A DNA stretch of 64,000 nucleotides from Janthinobacterium sp. 67 (lineage in GTDB: Bacteria > Pseudomonadota > Gammaproteobacteria > Burkholderiales > Burkholderiaceae_D), in NCBI RefSeq assembly GCF_002797895.1, contig NZ_PGES01000001.1, positions 5,766,001 to 5,830,000 of the forward strand, in the 5' to 3' direction. Made by a program: the position numbers and the translations under genes. Of the stretch, positions 9,521-19,019 are shown piece after piece. Within the stretch, counting starts at the first letter, position 1. Every line of letters starts with the position of its first letter. A model generated the notes under the pieces. It made no database searches. It saw nothing but the letters and a program-made list of their open reading frames with translations, and was not told where the DNA came from.

Positions 9521-10447
9521 TCATATCCACACATCCTGATCCTGGCAATGGTCGGGAAGGTAGGTCAGGTACTGCACCAACCGCGGCACCGGGCCGCGGT
9601 TGGGCGTGGCGCAATGGGGCAGGGCCTGGTGCCAGAGGAGGAAATCGCCGGCCATGCCGGCGACAGGCACGGGCCGCAAGTTGTCGACGGCCCACTCGCG
9701 CGGCTGGCGGCCCGGCGGCACTTGCCGCAGCCAGTCGGCCATGCGATGCTGGAAGCCGGGCACGCAGTGAAAGGCGCCGTATTGCGCGGGACAGTCGCTC
9801 AGGTACAGCATGCCTTGCAGCTTGAATGGTACAGGCTGTTGCAGGCTGACGTCCCAGTGCAGGGCGCTGCCCAGGAAGCGGTGCTGCGGTGTTTCCGGCG
9901 GATTGAAGCTGACCTTGTCGATGCTGGCGTAGATGCCGGTATCGATACCATACAGTTGCTGGCAGGCGTGGCGGATGTGCGCGCAGTGGCGGTTTTCCTC
10001 GAGGGCAGGATGGTCGGAAAACTGCAGCATCAGGCCCCGCTTGCCCGGGTGTGGCTGGTACCACGATGCCGGCTCGTCGGGACTGGCGCCCAGGTAGTCC
10101 CAGATGGCCGCCCGGGCAGCGGCGCACTGCGCGCGCGGCACGGCGCTGCGCAGCACGAGGTAGCCATGCTCCTCGAAATATCGCAGGTCGGCGGCGGACA
10201 GCACGTCCTGGTGGGGACTCGCGACGTGTGCGGGCCGCACGCGCGTGCGGCCAGCCAGCCACGCCTGGAAGGCTTCCAGGGTAGGGCGCTGCTGGAACAG
10301 GAACTGCATGGCGTCTTCCATGGAAATGCCGCGCGCATACAGCGCCTTGATGTCCCTGTGGTCGCGCGCCAGTCCGCTGGTGCCGCTGGCGTTAGCGTGT
10401 CCCGTGCAGCGCTGCCATAACTCGTGCAAGTGGGGCCAGTCGTCCAT
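9521..10447 (-). CDS. phytanoyl-CoA dioxygenase (PhyH) family protein
   Basis: Predicted Fe(II)/2-oxoglutarate-dependent oxygenase of 308 residues, cytoplasmic. The iron-binding triad is visible as His197 and Asp199 (LHWDVS) and His278 (LPHCATPN), with a 2-oxoglutarate-binding arginine likely in PRLVQYLTY near 288. The first 85 residues lie ahead of the catalytic fold and are not recognised. It begins 24 bases after the PrpR-like regulator on the same strand, so the two are probably co-transcribed. Substrates in this family range from fatty acyl-CoA to amino acids and small natural products; none can be assigned here. Confidence 0.87.
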   Translation of the reverse strand: MDDWPHLHELWQRCTGHANASGTSGLARDHRDIKALYARGISMEDAMQFLFQQRPTLEAFQAWLAGRTRVRPAHVASPHQDVLSAADLRYFEEHGYLVLRSAVPRAQCAAARAAIWDYLGASPDEPASWYQPHPGKRGLMLQFSDHPALEENRHCAHIRHACQQLYGIDTGIYASIDKVSFNPPETPQHRFLGSALHWDVSLQQPVPFKLQGMLYLSDCPAQYGAFHCVPGFQHRMADWLRQVPPGRQPREWAVDNLRPVPVAGMAGDFLLWHQALPHCATPNRGPVPRLVQYLTYLPDHCQDQDVWI

Positions 10448-10471
10448 GGTGTGCTGGGAATGGTTGAAAAA

Positions 10472-12106
10472 TCAGCCGGTGCGCAGGCGGCGCCACAGCG
10501 TGGTGCGGCTGATGCCGAGATACTGGGCGGCGGCGTCGCGGCGCCCGCCGAAGCGGGCCAGCACGGCGCTGGCGCTTTCGTCTTCCAGGCGCGGCGCGGT
10601 AGTGGCAGCGGCAGCGGCGGCTGGTGCCGGCGGCAGCGCCGCGCTTGCAGCGTTGGCCAGCTCCGGCGCCACGCCCAGCACGAAGGCGGGGGTGAGCGCC
10701 TGCAGCGGTTCGGCGGCCAGGAACAGGGCCAGGCGCTCGGCCAGGTTGCGCAGTTCGCGCACGTTCCCGGGCCAGTCGTAACGGCGCAGCAGCGGCGCGC
10801 AGGCCTGGACTTCCGCGTGCAGATTGGGATGCGGACGAGCGCCCAGCGCGGCCAGCGCGTTTTTCAGCGACCATTCGGCGAGGCCGGCAATGTCGCTGGC
10901 GCGTTCGCGCAAGGCGGGCAAATGCAGGCGCAGCACGGCCAGGCGGTAGAACAGGTCGGCGCGGAAGCGTCCTTCGCGGATGCGCTGTTCCAGGTCACAG
11001 TGCGTGGCGCTGATGATGCGCACATTGATGGCGATGGGCCGCGTGCCGCCCACGCGCACCACTTCGCGCTCTTCCAGCACGCGCAGCAGGCGCGTTTGCA
11101 GGGCCAGCGGCATTTCGCCGATTTCGTCGAGGAAGAGGGTGCCGTGGTTGGCCGCCTCGAACAGGCCCGCGTGGCCGCCCCGGCGCGCGCCCGTGAAGGC
11201 CCCGTCCTCGTGGCCGAACAGTTCCGATTCGAGCAGGGATTCGGCGATGGCGCCGCAATTGATGGCGATGAAGGGCCGGTTCGCGCCCAGGCTGCGCGGG
11301 CTTTCGCGGTGGATGGCCTGCGCCACCAGTTCCTTGCCGCTGCCCGTCTCGCCCTGGATCAGCACCGTGGCCGGCGAACGGGCGAACAGCACCACGGACT
11401 GGCGCAGCGCTTCCATCGCTTCCGATTCGCCACGCAGATCGTGCAGGCCGTGGCGCGCGCGCAGGGTGTCGGCGACCACCGCGCGGCGTCCCCGGGTCGA
11501 TTCGATCTGCGTCAGGCGCGCCAGTTCCAGCGCGTCGTCGAAGGCGCGCCGGATGGCCGTGGCCGAATACACGAAGACGGCGGCCAGTCCCGCCTCTTCG
11601 GCCAGGTCGGTGACGAGGCCCGCGCCGACGACGGCTTTCACGCCGGCCGCCTTCAGTTCATTGATCTGCGCGCGCGCGTCTTCCTCGGTGGCGTAGGTGC
11701 GTTGCGCGATCTGGAAGCCGAAGGTGGCGGCGAATTCGGCCAGTTCCGGCATCGGGTCCTGATAGGTGACGACGCCGATGTGCGGCGAGATGCGCCGCGC
11801 GCGCGCCAGCGCCTGCATCACGTCGTAGCCGCTGGCCTTGGCGATGATGACGGGCACCGACAGCCGGCCCTTGAGGTAGGCGCCGTTCGAACCGGCCGCG
11901 ATGACGGCGTCGCAGCGCTCGGTGGCCATGCGTTCGCGGATGTGGCGCACGGCGTCGTCGAAACCCAGGTTGATCGGTTCGATCGTCGCCAGGTCGTCGT
12001 ATTCGAGCGTGATGTCGCGGAACAGGTCGAACAGGCGCGAGACGGAGACGGTCCAGATGACGGGTTTGTCGCGGTGGTCGAGCGGAGGTTGGGGAGGGCG
12101 GCGCAT
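10472..12106 (-). CDS. PrpR-type sigma54-dependent regulator
   Basis: Protein of 544 residues. It has an N-terminal PrpR sensor domain (about 15-200, containing [14 protein letters not shown] and [11 protein letters not shown]). A sigma54 AAA+ domain has Walker A GETGSGKE and an intact GAFTGA loop ([11 protein letters not shown]). A C-terminal Fis-type helix-turn-helix ends [18 protein letters not shown]. PrpR proteins sense 2-methylcitrate and activate propionate catabolism, but no prp gene is nearby, so no symbol is given. The partner is instead a PhyH dioxygenase 24 bases downstream. The upstream gap carries phased GCAAC boxes (12144-12170). Confidence 0.92.
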   Translation of the reverse strand: MRRPPQPPLDHRDKPVIWTVSVSRLFDLFRDITLEYDDLATIEPINLGFDDAVRHIRERMATERCDAVIAAGSNGAYLKGRLSVPVIIAKASGYDVMQALARARRISPHIGVVTYQDPMPELAEFAATFGFQIAQRTYATEEDARAQINELKAAGVKAVVGAGLVTDLAEEAGLAAVFVYSATAIRRAFDDALELARLTQIESTRGRRAVVADTLRARHGLHDLRGESEAMEALRQSVVLFARSPATVLIQGETGSGKELVAQAIHRESPRSLGANRPFIAINCGAIAESLLESELFGHEDGAFTGARRGGHAGLFEAANHGTLFLDEIGEMPLALQTRLLRVLEEREVVRVGGTRPIAINVRIISATHCDLEQRIREGRFRADLFYRLAVLRLHLPALRERASDIAGLAEWSLKNALAALGARPHPNLHAEVQACAPLLRRYDWPGNVRELRNLAERLALFLAAEPLQALTPAFVLGVAPELANAASAALPPAPAAAAAATTAPRLEDESASAVLARFGGRRDAAAQYLGISRTTLWRRLRTG

Positions 12107-12143
12107 GCTTTATTCTAAACGATTTGTTTCATTTTCTTGCCAT

Positions 12144-12170
12144 GCAACGGCGCTGCAACGGGCGTGTTGC
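12144..12170. promoter_or_regulatory. three phased GCAAC/GTTGC boxes, possible operator
   Basis: GCAAC at 12144 and 12155 and the inverted GTTGC at 12166 start 11 bases apart, about one DNA turn. They lie 38 bases upstream of the PrpR-like gene and 80 bases from the divergent PAS-GGDEF-EAL gene. The spacing suggests binding of an oligomeric regulator, perhaps the PrpR-like protein itself. No clear -24/-12 element was found. Confidence 0.35.
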
Positions 12171-12251
12171 AAGTGGTCTGTGGCGTTTCAGATATTGCCA
12201 ATAAGGAATATGAAAAAACCGCCGGAAACTGGTTTATGATCTAGCAACACC

Positions 12252-15200
12252 ATGATGCTTGAGAGAATTTTTGCCCAGGCACATGTTTATCTCATCCTTA
12301 ACCGTCCCATGGTGTCCATGCAGCGCGTACCGACCAGCCCCGATTTCATCGCCGATGCCTTGCAGCTGATCGCCTTGCCGGCCTGCGCCTGCGATGCCTG
12401 CGGCATGGTGGTGGCGGCGAATGGCGCCTTGCAGGCCTTGCTGGGTACGGACATTTCAGGGCGCTTGCTGGCCGACTGTTTTACGGACGCCTACCGCGCC
12501 TCGAGCACCAGCATGCTGCGCGGCGCGCTTGGTGCGGCCGGGCGCGAGCGGCAGTGGGACAGCAGCCTGCAAGGATCGGGGGGCGCCATCGCCGTGCAGG
12601 TATGGTCCAGGCCGCTGCTGGTGGACGATGGCTTGCCGGGCGCGACCCTCGTGTTTGCCGACATCCGCGTGCAGCAGCGCGACCAGCAAGCCTTGCGCAA
12701 GACCTTGCTGGAACAGCAAGCCATCCTGGAAAGCGCAGCCGTCGGCATCGTCTTTTCCAAGGGCGGTTTCATCGAGGAGTGCAATATCCGCGCCGCCGAG
12801 ATGCTCGGCTACGCGCGCCACCAGTTGACCGGCATGCCGGGCGCGGTGCTGTACCGCTCCGCCGAGCATTGCCGCGCCCTGGGACTGGAAGCGGCGCCGC
12901 TGCTCTCCAAAGGCAAGCCATACCGCACGGAGCTGGAATTGCGGCGCCAGGACGGCAGCTTGTTCTGGAGCCGTTTGCACGGGCGCGCCGTCGATCCCCT
13001 CAATACGCATGACGGCACGGTCTGGATCATCGAGGATATCAGCGACCACCGGCGCGATGAAGACCAGCTGCGCCGCGCCATGCTGGAAATGCAGGCAGTC
13101 ATGGACAACGCGCCGCTGGCCATCGGCTTCCAGCGCGACAAGGGCGTGCTGCGCTACAACCGGCGCTTCGCCGAATGCTTCGGCTTCGATGGCGACAGCG
13201 GCGTCGGCATGGCCGTCGCCGACCTGTATCCGTCGCGCGCGGCCTACGAGAACGTCGTGCGGCAGGCTTCGCCCCTGCTGCGGCGCGGCTTGCCGTTCCA
13301 AGGCGAGATGGAAATGCGCCGCCGCGACGGCTCCACGTTCTGGGCGCTGGCCTACGGCTATGTGCTGAACCCGGAAAACCAGTCCGACCGCGCGCTGCGC
13401 GACACGATCTGGCTGTTCGACGACCGCAGCGCGCAAAAGGCGGCCGAGGAGGCCACGCGCCAGTTGATGCTCGAGCAGCAGGCCATTCTCGACAATGCTT
13501 CCGTCGGCATCCTGTTTTCCCGTTCGCGCCTGATCCTGCGCTGCAATCCCCGCTTCGCCGAAATGTTCGGCTACGCGCAGGAAGAGATGACGGGCTTGCC
13601 CGCCGCCGCACTGTTTCCCTCGCCCGCCGCCTACGAGGAATTCGGCGTGCAAGCCACGCCGCTGCTGGGACAGGGCTTGCCCTACGAGCTGGACGAATCG
13701 CTGTTCCGCCGCCGCGACGGCAGCCTGTTCTGGTGCCGCATCCGCGCCAAGGCCGTCGACCAGGCGCACAGCGAGCAGGGCGCCATCTGGATACTTGAAG
13801 ACATCACGGCCAGCCGCCAGGCGCAGATGGAAGTGGCGGCCATCATGACGAATGCCTCGGTCAGCATCCTGTACACGAAGAACCGCCAGATCACGCGCTA
13901 CAACCTGGGCTTTGCCGCCATGTTCGGCTACAGCGGCGACGAGGCGCTGGGCCTGCCCGGGCGCGCGTTGTACGTGTCGCAGCAGTCCTACGATTTGCTG
14001 GGCGCGGCCGCGTTTCCCTTCCTGTCCGTCGGCAAGCCCTTCCAGACGGAAGTGGAGATGATGCGCCGCGACGGCAGCACCTTGTGGGCGCAGCTGATCG
14101 CCTATGTCGTCAACCCGGACGACCCGGCCGCCGGCACCATCTGGATCATCGAGGACCGCACGGAAGCCAAGCGCGCCGAAGAGTCCCTGCGCAACGCGCT
14201 GCTGGAAAACCAGGCCATCCTCGACAGCGCCGTGCTGGGCATCTCGGTGATAGAGGGCGGCCACAATTTGCGCGCCAACAGCAAGATGGAAGAGCTGTTC
14301 GGCTATGGACCCGGCGAGATCAACGGCCTGTCGGTGCAGGCGCTGTATCCGGACGTGGCCGCGTGGAAGGTGGCGCGCGGCGAGACGGCGCGTGATTTCG
14401 AGGCGGGCAGGGTGCACATGTCGGAATACCAGCTGGTGCGCAAGGATGGCAGCCGCTTCTGGGCGCGCCTGTCCGGCCGGCCGTTTGACCTGGCGCATGC
14501 GCATGGCCGTTCCGTGTGGCTGGTCGACGACGTGACGGCGCGCCGCGAGGCGGCAGAGGCGGTGCGCCGCGCGCGCGACGAACTGGAACTGCGCGTGCAG
14601 GAGCGCACGGCCGAACTGGCCGGCGCCAACCTGCTGCTGCAGGGCGAGATCGCCGAGCGGCGCCAGGCCGAGGCGCGCGTGCACCACATGGCTTACCACG
14701 ACAACCTGACGGGCTTGCCGAACCGCGCGCTGCTGTCGGACCGGCTGGAACGGGCCATGCTGGCCTCGCAGCGCTCGGAGCGCAAGCTGGCCGTGATGTT
14801 CATCGACCTCGATCGCTTCAAGACGATCAACGATTCGCTGGGCCACATGACGGGCGATTTGCTGCTCAAGGAAGTGGCTGCCCGGCTGTGCGGCGCCGTG
14901 CGCGCCAGCGACACGGTGGCGCGCCTGGGCGGCGATGAATTCGTCGTGCTGGTGCCGGGCATCCGCGGCGGCGAGGAAGCGGCGCGCGTGGCCGAGAAGA
15001 TCATCGAGGCGCTCACGCCCGCCTTCCCGCTCGACGGCCACGTGCTGCACGTGACGCCGTCGATCGGCATCTGCCTGTATCCGGACGATGGCGACGACGT
15101 CGACGCCCTGATGCGCCATGCGGATGCGGCCATGTACCACGCCAAGGGCAATGGCCGCAACAACTACCAGTTCTTCACGCAGACGATGAACCAGGCGGCG

Positions 15201-15977
15201 GCCCTGCATTTTGATCTGGAAAGCAGCTTGCGCACGGCGCTGGCGCTGCAGCAGTTCGAACTGGTTTACCAGCCCGTCATCGATATCGCCACGCGCCGCC
15301 TGCACGGCATGGAAGTGCTGCTGCGCTGGCGCCGTCCCGGTCACGGCCTGGTGCTGCCGGACCGCTTCATTCCCATCATGGAGGAAAACGGCTTGATCGT
15401 GCCCGTGGGCGAATGGGTGATGCGCCAGGCCTGCGAGCAAAGCATGGCCTGGCAGCGCATGGGCTTGCAGCCCGTGCCCCTGGCGGTGAACCTGTCGCCA
15501 CGCCAGTTCATGCACAAGGGCCTGGTGGCGGCCATCGGCGCCGTGGTACGGGAAACGGGGATCGACCCGTCGCTGCTGGAATTCGAGATCACCGAGACGG
15601 CGCTGATGCAGCACGGCGAGCATACGCTGGAGATTTTGCGGCAGATCAATGGCATGGGCCTGCGCCTGTCGATCGACGATTTTGGCACCGGCTATTCCAG
15701 CCTGGCCTACCTGAAGCGCTTCCCCGTGAAGAAGGTCAAGATCGACCGCGCCTTCATCAAGGACCTCGAGCACAGCGGAGAAGACCGCGCCATCGTGGCG
15801 GCCATCATCGCGCTGGCCGACAGCCTGCAATTGTCGGCCGTGGCCGAAGGCGTGGAAACGGAAGAGCAGTTCGCCCTGCTGCAGGCGAACGGCTGCCGCT
15901 ATGCGCAGGGCTACCTGTTTTCCGCGCCGGTTCCAGCAGCGAATGCGCAGGTGCTATTGGAGAGGCGCGTCGTTTAA
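12252..15977 (+). CDS. multi-PAS diguanylate cyclase/phosphodiesterase
   Basis: Cytoplasmic-looking signalling protein of 1241 residues with no membrane segment. It has a divergent PAS-like domain (about 30-150), then five similar tandem PAS domains each opening with a phrase like [12 protein letters not shown] coiled coil (about 770-815), a GGDEF domain with intact GGDEF at 893-897, and an EAL domain follow. The EAL signature reads EVLLRW (Glu1021), and the other metal and catalytic motifs ([30 protein letters not shown]) are present, so both activities look possible. The start is uncertain: ATG 12252 lacks a clear ribosome site and ATG 12309 is an alternative. It overlaps convergent xth by 4 bases. 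Confidence 0.93.
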   Translation: MMLERIFAQAHVYLILNRPMVSMQRVPTSPDFIADALQLIALPACACDACGMVVAANGALQALLGTDISGRLLADCFTDAYRASSTSMLRGALGAAGRERQWDSSLQGSGGAIAVQVWSRPLLVDDGLPGATLVFADIRVQQRDQQALRKTLLEQQAILESAAVGIVFSKGGFIEECNIRAAEMLGYARHQLTGMPGAVLYRSAEHCRALGLEAAPLLSKGKPYRTELELRRQDGSLFWSRLHGRAVDPLNTHDGTVWIIEDISDHRRDEDQLRRAMLEMQAVMDNAPLAIGFQRDKGVLRYNRRFAECFGFDGDSGVGMAVADLYPSRAAYENVVRQASPLLRRGLPFQGEMEMRRRDGSTFWALAYGYVLNPENQSDRALRDTIWLFDDRSAQKAAEEATRQLMLEQQAILDNASVGILFSRSRLILRCNPRFAEMFGYAQEEMTGLPAAALFPSPAAYEEFGVQATPLLGQGLPYELDESLFRRRDGSLFWCRIRAKAVDQAHSEQGAIWILEDITASRQAQMEVAAIMTNASVSILYTKNRQITRYNLGFAAMFGYSGDEALGLPGRALYVSQQSYDLLGAAAFPFLSVGKPFQTEVEMMRRDGSTLWAQLIAYVVNPDDPAAGTIWIIEDRTEAKRAEESLRNALLENQAILDSAVLGISVIEGGHNLRANSKMEELFGYGPGEINGLSVQALYPDVAAWKVARGETARDFEAGRVHMSEYQLVRKDGSRFWARLSGRPFDLAHAHGRSVWLVDDVTARREAAEAVRRARDELELRVQERTAELAGANLLLQGEIAERRQAEARVHHMAYHDNLTGLPNRALLSDRLERAMLASQRSERKLAVMFIDLDRFKTINDSLGHMTGDLLLKEVAARLCGAVRASDTVARLGGDEFVVLVPGIRGGEEAARVAEKIIEALTPAFPLDGHVLHVTPSIGICLYPDDGDDVDALMRHADAAMYHAKGNGRNNYQFFTQTMNQAAALHFDLESSLRTALALQQFELVYQPVIDIATRRLHGMEVLLRWRRPGHGLVLPDRFIPIMEENGLIVPVGEWVMRQACEQSMAWQRMGLQPVPLAVNLSPRQFMHKGLVAAIGAVVRETGIDPSLLEFEITETALMQHGEHTLEILRQINGMGLRLSIDDFGTGYSSLAYLKRFPVKKVKIDRAFIKDLEHSGEDRAIVAAIIALADSLQLSAVAEGVETEEQFALLQANGCRYAQGYLFSAPVPAANAQVLLERRVV

Positions 15978-16738
15978 TCGATCGTGGCGACGACCGGCGC
16001 GTGGTCGGACGGCTGTTCCCACTTGCGCGGCACGCGGTCGATCACGCAGGCCTTGCAGCGGCCGGCGAGGGCCGGCGAGAGCAGGATATGGTCGATGCGC
16101 AGGCCCTTGTTCAGGCGGAAGCCCAACTGGCGGTAATCCCACCAGCTGAACGATTTTTCCGCCTGCTCGAACAGGCGGAAGGCGTCCGTCAGGCCGATGT
16201 CGAACAGACGTTGCAGGGCGGCCCGTTCCTTGTCCGAGACCAGCACCTGGCCGGCCCAGGCGACGGGGTCGTGCACGTCGCGGTCGTCGGGGGCGATATT
16301 GTAGTCGCCGACGACGGCCAGTTGCGGGTGCAGCAGCGCTTCTTCGGCCAGCCAGTCGTGCAGGGCGGACAGCCAGCCCAGCTTGTATTCATATTTGTCC
16401 GAATCGACGCTCTGGCCGTTCGGCACATAGGCGCAGACGACGCGCACGCCACCGATGGTGGCGGCCAGGATGCGCTGCTGCGCATCTTCATAGCGGGGAT
16501 TATTCCTGACCACGTCGGTGATCGGCAGCTTTGACAGGATGGCCACGCCGTTGTAGGTTTTCTGGCCGCTGAAGACCACCTGGTAGCCGGCCGCCTCGAT
16601 CTCGGCGACAGGGAACTTGTCATCCGTGAGCTTGGTTTCTTGTAGGCACAGTATGTCGACCGGGTTGTCTGTCAGCCACTGCAGCACTTGCGGCAGGCGC
16701 ACTTTGAGCGAGTTGACGTTCCAGGTGGCGAGTTTCAT
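15974..16738 (-). CDS. xth: exodeoxyribonuclease III
   Basis: AP endonuclease and 3'-5' exonuclease of 254 residues in base-excision repair. Family motifs are complete: [14 protein letters not shown] at the N-terminus, LCLQETKL with the metal-binding Glu, GVAILS, GDYNIAP, WWDYR, RIDHIL and the C-terminal SDHAPV with the catalytic His. The length matches the XthA type. It converges on the PAS-GGDEF-EAL gene with a 4-base overlap, so it has no terminator of its own. Confidence 0.96.
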   Translation of the reverse strand: MKLATWNVNSLKVRLPQVLQWLTDNPVDILCLQETKLTDDKFPVAEIEAAGYQVVFSGQKTYNGVAILSKLPITDVVRNNPRYEDAQQRILAATIGGVRVVCAYVPNGQSVDSDKYEYKLGWLSALHDWLAEEALLHPQLAVVGDYNIAPDDRDVHDPVAWAGQVLVSDKERAALQRLFDIGLTDAFRLFEQAEKSFSWWDYRQLGFRLNKGLRIDHILLSPALAGRCKACVIDRVPRKWEQPSDHAPVVATID

Positions 16739-17302
16739 GGGGAAAAATCCTTGCTTGTATAGGTGGCGATAGGCGCGAATCTTACCGCATGCGTGTCGAT
16801 GGCGTCCTGTCCCGCTTGTCGGGCGGGGGCTTTATTGACATGCAGGGAACGAGGCGTTCATGAACTATTTGTATTTAACCAATCGTGGCGCATGAATATT
16901 ATGTTTTTGTGTATCATTGATCAACCCCTATGTTTGATTTGGCATAAGTGGCTGGCGTCGCAGGCTGCGTCTCGCCGTTTAACGCGACAAAGGTGTAAAG
17001 TTTCTCGCTAAAACGAGATAAAAACTACTAAAATGGCACAATGTAACAACTGTGTCATACGGCTTTGTTACAGCCAAGTGAAGAACCGAACAGGAAGCAG
17101 TTGTAATTAGTTGTAATTGCTATTCCGATTACATGACCACTGTGCCGGGGACGGAGTGTCCATCCCTGGCGCCGCCAGACTTGTTATATAAATTGCAGTA
17201 CTGTATCTATGAGACTGTTTTGCGACATCAATAGATGGTACTATTTTGAAATGTTGCAGTTTTAATAGTGAGACTTGCGCGTAGCATTTGCAAAGGAAGA
17301 AA
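16739..17302. other. AT-rich intergenic region, no gene recognised
   Basis: This 564-base gap is clearly more AT-rich than the flanking genes. It contains the xth promoter side and the leader of the small gene at 17303. A tandem 10-bp direct repeat (AGTTGTAATT twice) sits at 17099-17118. A short open frame at 16763-17011 has no ribosome site and an unlikely composition. I found no convincing promoter, tRNA or terminator; a small RNA cannot be excluded. Confidence 0.5.
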
Positions 17303-17674
17303 ATGCGAACTGCATTTGAAGCGTGGGCGCAGCGTGACGGCCACATTGTGCGGCGAAGAGAAGACAAACCCGATGAGTACCTGATTTTCGAGACCCAGCG
17401 CCGCTGGGTTATCTGGCAGGCTGCTCTGACGCATGGCAAGACGGCTGCCAAGCCGCGCGTGAGCGCGGCCGAAAAGGCGGCGAAAGCCCAGCGCGCGCTG
17501 GAAATGTCCGCCGATGAAGCGACCGTGCGCAACAAGGTGCTCAATGAGGTACTCGAGGCCTTTAGCGGCGCCGATGGCGCGGCCGGCATGGAAGGCATAC
17601 TGAAAGTGATCCAGGGCCTGAAGCAGAAGCAGAAGGCGCTGGCCGACGACAAGAGCGAAGATTCAACTGCTTGA
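17303..17674 (+). CDS. hypothetical protein with a phage-like N-terminal motif
   Basis: Product of 123 residues. The N-terminal 45 residues (AFEAWAQRDG ... FETQRRWVIWQAAL) resemble the FExW...TQxxWxxWQAA motif common in small phage and plasmid proteins. The rest is rich in Ala, Lys and Glu and probably helical, ending in a charged tail. The ATG at 17303 is chosen because AAGGAAG precedes it; a TTG five codons upstream is less likely. Ten bases separate it from the DUF1653 gene, so the two are probably co-transcribed. The function is unknown. Confidence 0.75.
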   Translation: MRTAFEAWAQRDGHIVRRREDKPDEYLIFETQRRWVIWQAALTHGKTAAKPRVSAAEKAAKAQRALEMSADEATVRNKVLNEVLEAFSGADGAAGMEGILKVIQGLKQKQKALADDKSEDSTA

Positions 17675-17684
17675 GGGGACGGCG

Positions 17685-17873
17685 ATGCGTTATCGGCACT
17701 ATAAGGGCGGCATTTATGAACTGGTGTGCGAAGCCACGCTGGAAGCGGATCTGACGCCGATGATCGTGTATCGCGCCGCGGACGGCTCCATCTGGACCCG
17801 GCCGAAAGACGTGTTCTTTCAACTGATCGAAGTCGAAGGCGTCATGGTCCAGCGTTTCGCTCCCATCAACTGA
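17685..17873 (+). CDS. DUF1653 domain protein
   Basis: Small single-domain protein of 62 residues beginning MRYRHYKGGIYELV and containing YRAADGSIWTRPKDVFF, which match the DUF1653 pattern (YRHYKG... then VVYR...WVRP). The domain has no established function. AGGGGACGGCG lies just upstream as a ribosome site. It sits between the phage-like hypothetical gene and creA on the same strand. Confidence 0.88.
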   Translation: MRYRHYKGGIYELVCEATLEADLTPMIVYRAADGSIWTRPKDVFFQLIEVEGVMVQRFAPIN

Positions 17874-17906
17874 TGGCCGCCTGCGTGCGTGCCCGGGATT
17901 TTCTTC

Positions 17907-18377
17907 ATGCGTAAATTGCTGTCCGCCGCTGTGGTGCTGGGCGTTGCCTGCACTGCGGCGCATGCCGAAACCATCGGTTCCGTCGACACGGTGTTCAAAC
18001 TGATCGGTCCTGACCACAAGATCGTCGTCGAAGCGTACGACGATCCGCGCGTCGCTGGCGTCAGCTGCTATCTGTCGCGCGCCAAGACGGGCGGCCTCAA
18101 GGGGGCCGTCGGCCTGGCCGAAGACAAGGCCGATGCGGCCGTGGCTTGCCGCCAGGTGGGGCCGCTGCAATTCAAGGGCAAGCTGCCGCGCCAGGAAGAA
18201 GTATTTACCGAGCGCGCCTCGATCTTCTTCAAGCACGTGCGCGTCGTGCGCATGGTCGACAGCAAGCGCAATGCGCTCGTCTACCTCGTGTATTCCGACC
18301 GCCTGATCGAAGGCAGCCCGAAAAACAGCGTCACCGCCGTCGCCGTGCCCGGCGACCAGCCGATTCCCGTCCGTTAA
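17907..18377 (+). CDS. creA: CreA family protein
   Basis: Predicted periplasmic protein of 156 residues with a signal peptide ([20 protein letters not shown]). The mature part has the CreA pattern: [20 protein letters not shown], then [19 protein letters not shown] and a conserved C-terminal [17 protein letters not shown]. The biochemical role of CreA is not established. The ATG at 17907 is chosen because it starts the signal peptide; the open frame runs six codons further upstream. A lipoprotein gene follows after 11 bases. Confidence 0.93.
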   Translation: MRKLLSAAVVLGVACTAAHAETIGSVDTVFKLIGPDHKIVVEAYDDPRVAGVSCYLSRAKTGGLKGAVGLAEDKADAAVACRQVGPLQFKGKLPRQEEVFTERASIFFKHVRVVRMVDSKRNALVYLVYSDRLIEGSPKNSVTAVAVPGDQPIPVR

Positions 18378-18388
18378 GCGAGCCCCCC

Positions 18389-18925
18389 ATGCGCGTGCCG
18401 CTGTCTGCCCCCCTTGCCGCCTTTGCCGCCGGGACGCTGCTGCTGTTCGGCCTGGGCGGCTGCGCCACCCTGACGGGCAACACTGACCAGATGGTGCTGG
18501 TGCAAACCATCCAGGACAACCGCGAGCTGACGGGCGCCGGCTGCATCCTCAGCAACGACGTCGGCAAGTGGTTCGTCACCACGCCCGGACGCATCACCAT
18601 CCGCAAGAGCCGCGAACCGTTGAAAGTCGATTGCCGCAAGCACGGTTCGCCCGCCATCGCGACGGACGACCATATCGACCCCAAACTCAATGGCAGCGTC
18701 TGGGGCAATGTCATCCTGACCCTGGGCGTCGGCTATTTCGTCGACCGCAACACGGGCGCCGGCTTCGACTACCCCTCTATTTTGACCATCGTCATGCAAG
18801 ACCCCGCGCGCCTGGCGCCGCCACCCCCGCCCGTCACCGCGCCGCCACCGGCTGTCGCCGTGCCGGAAACGGTGGTGCAGCCGAAGGTGGCGCCATCGCC
18901 CTTGCCCAATCCCGTCGTCTACTGA
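18389..18925 (+). CDS. predicted lipoprotein
   Basis: Product of 178 residues with a lipoprotein signal peptide: a hydrophobic stretch and lipobox LGGC with Cys at about residue 27. A small domain containing GAGCILSNDVGKWFVTTPG and a hydrophobic patch (VWGNVILTLGVGYFVD) follow. The C-terminal 40 residues are proline-rich, a likely linker towards the cell wall. The pattern recalls small proteobacterial lipoproteins of unknown role. It follows creA by 11 bases and ends before a terminator that points the other way. Confidence 0.85.
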   Translation: MRVPLSAPLAAFAAGTLLLFGLGGCATLTGNTDQMVLVQTIQDNRELTGAGCILSNDVGKWFVTTPGRITIRKSREPLKVDCRKHGSPAIATDDHIDPKLNGSVWGNVILTLGVGYFVDRNTGAGFDYPSILTIVMQDPARLAPPPPPVTAPPPAVAVPETVVQPKVAPSPLPNPVVY

Positions 18926-18938
18926 TTCAAATACACGT

Positions 18939-18975
18939 AAAAAAGCCGCCAGGGTCAGTTCAGACCGTGGCGGCT
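18939..18975 (-). terminator. terminator of pepA (minus strand)
   Basis: AGCCGCCA pairs with TGGCGGCT, with an inner GGTC/GACC stem and a six-base loop. The A run on the plus strand at 18939-18944 becomes the T tract for minus-strand transcription, so it serves pepA. It lies 45 bases beyond the pepA stop. Confidence 0.85.
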
Positions 18976-19019
18976 GCATCGTCTTGCCAGCAGCTGGGCG
19001 CTGCCGGCAAGGCGTCAAC

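Noticed and set aside
12456..15830. Minus-strand open frame of 1124 codons opposite the multi-PAS gene
   Set aside because: A shadow frame: the plus strand has six PAS domains, GGDEF and EAL in good order, while the minus frame has no recognisable domain.
16763..17011. 82-codon plus-strand frame after xth
   Set aside because: No ribosome site, odd composition, and it lies in a clearly non-coding AT-rich gap.
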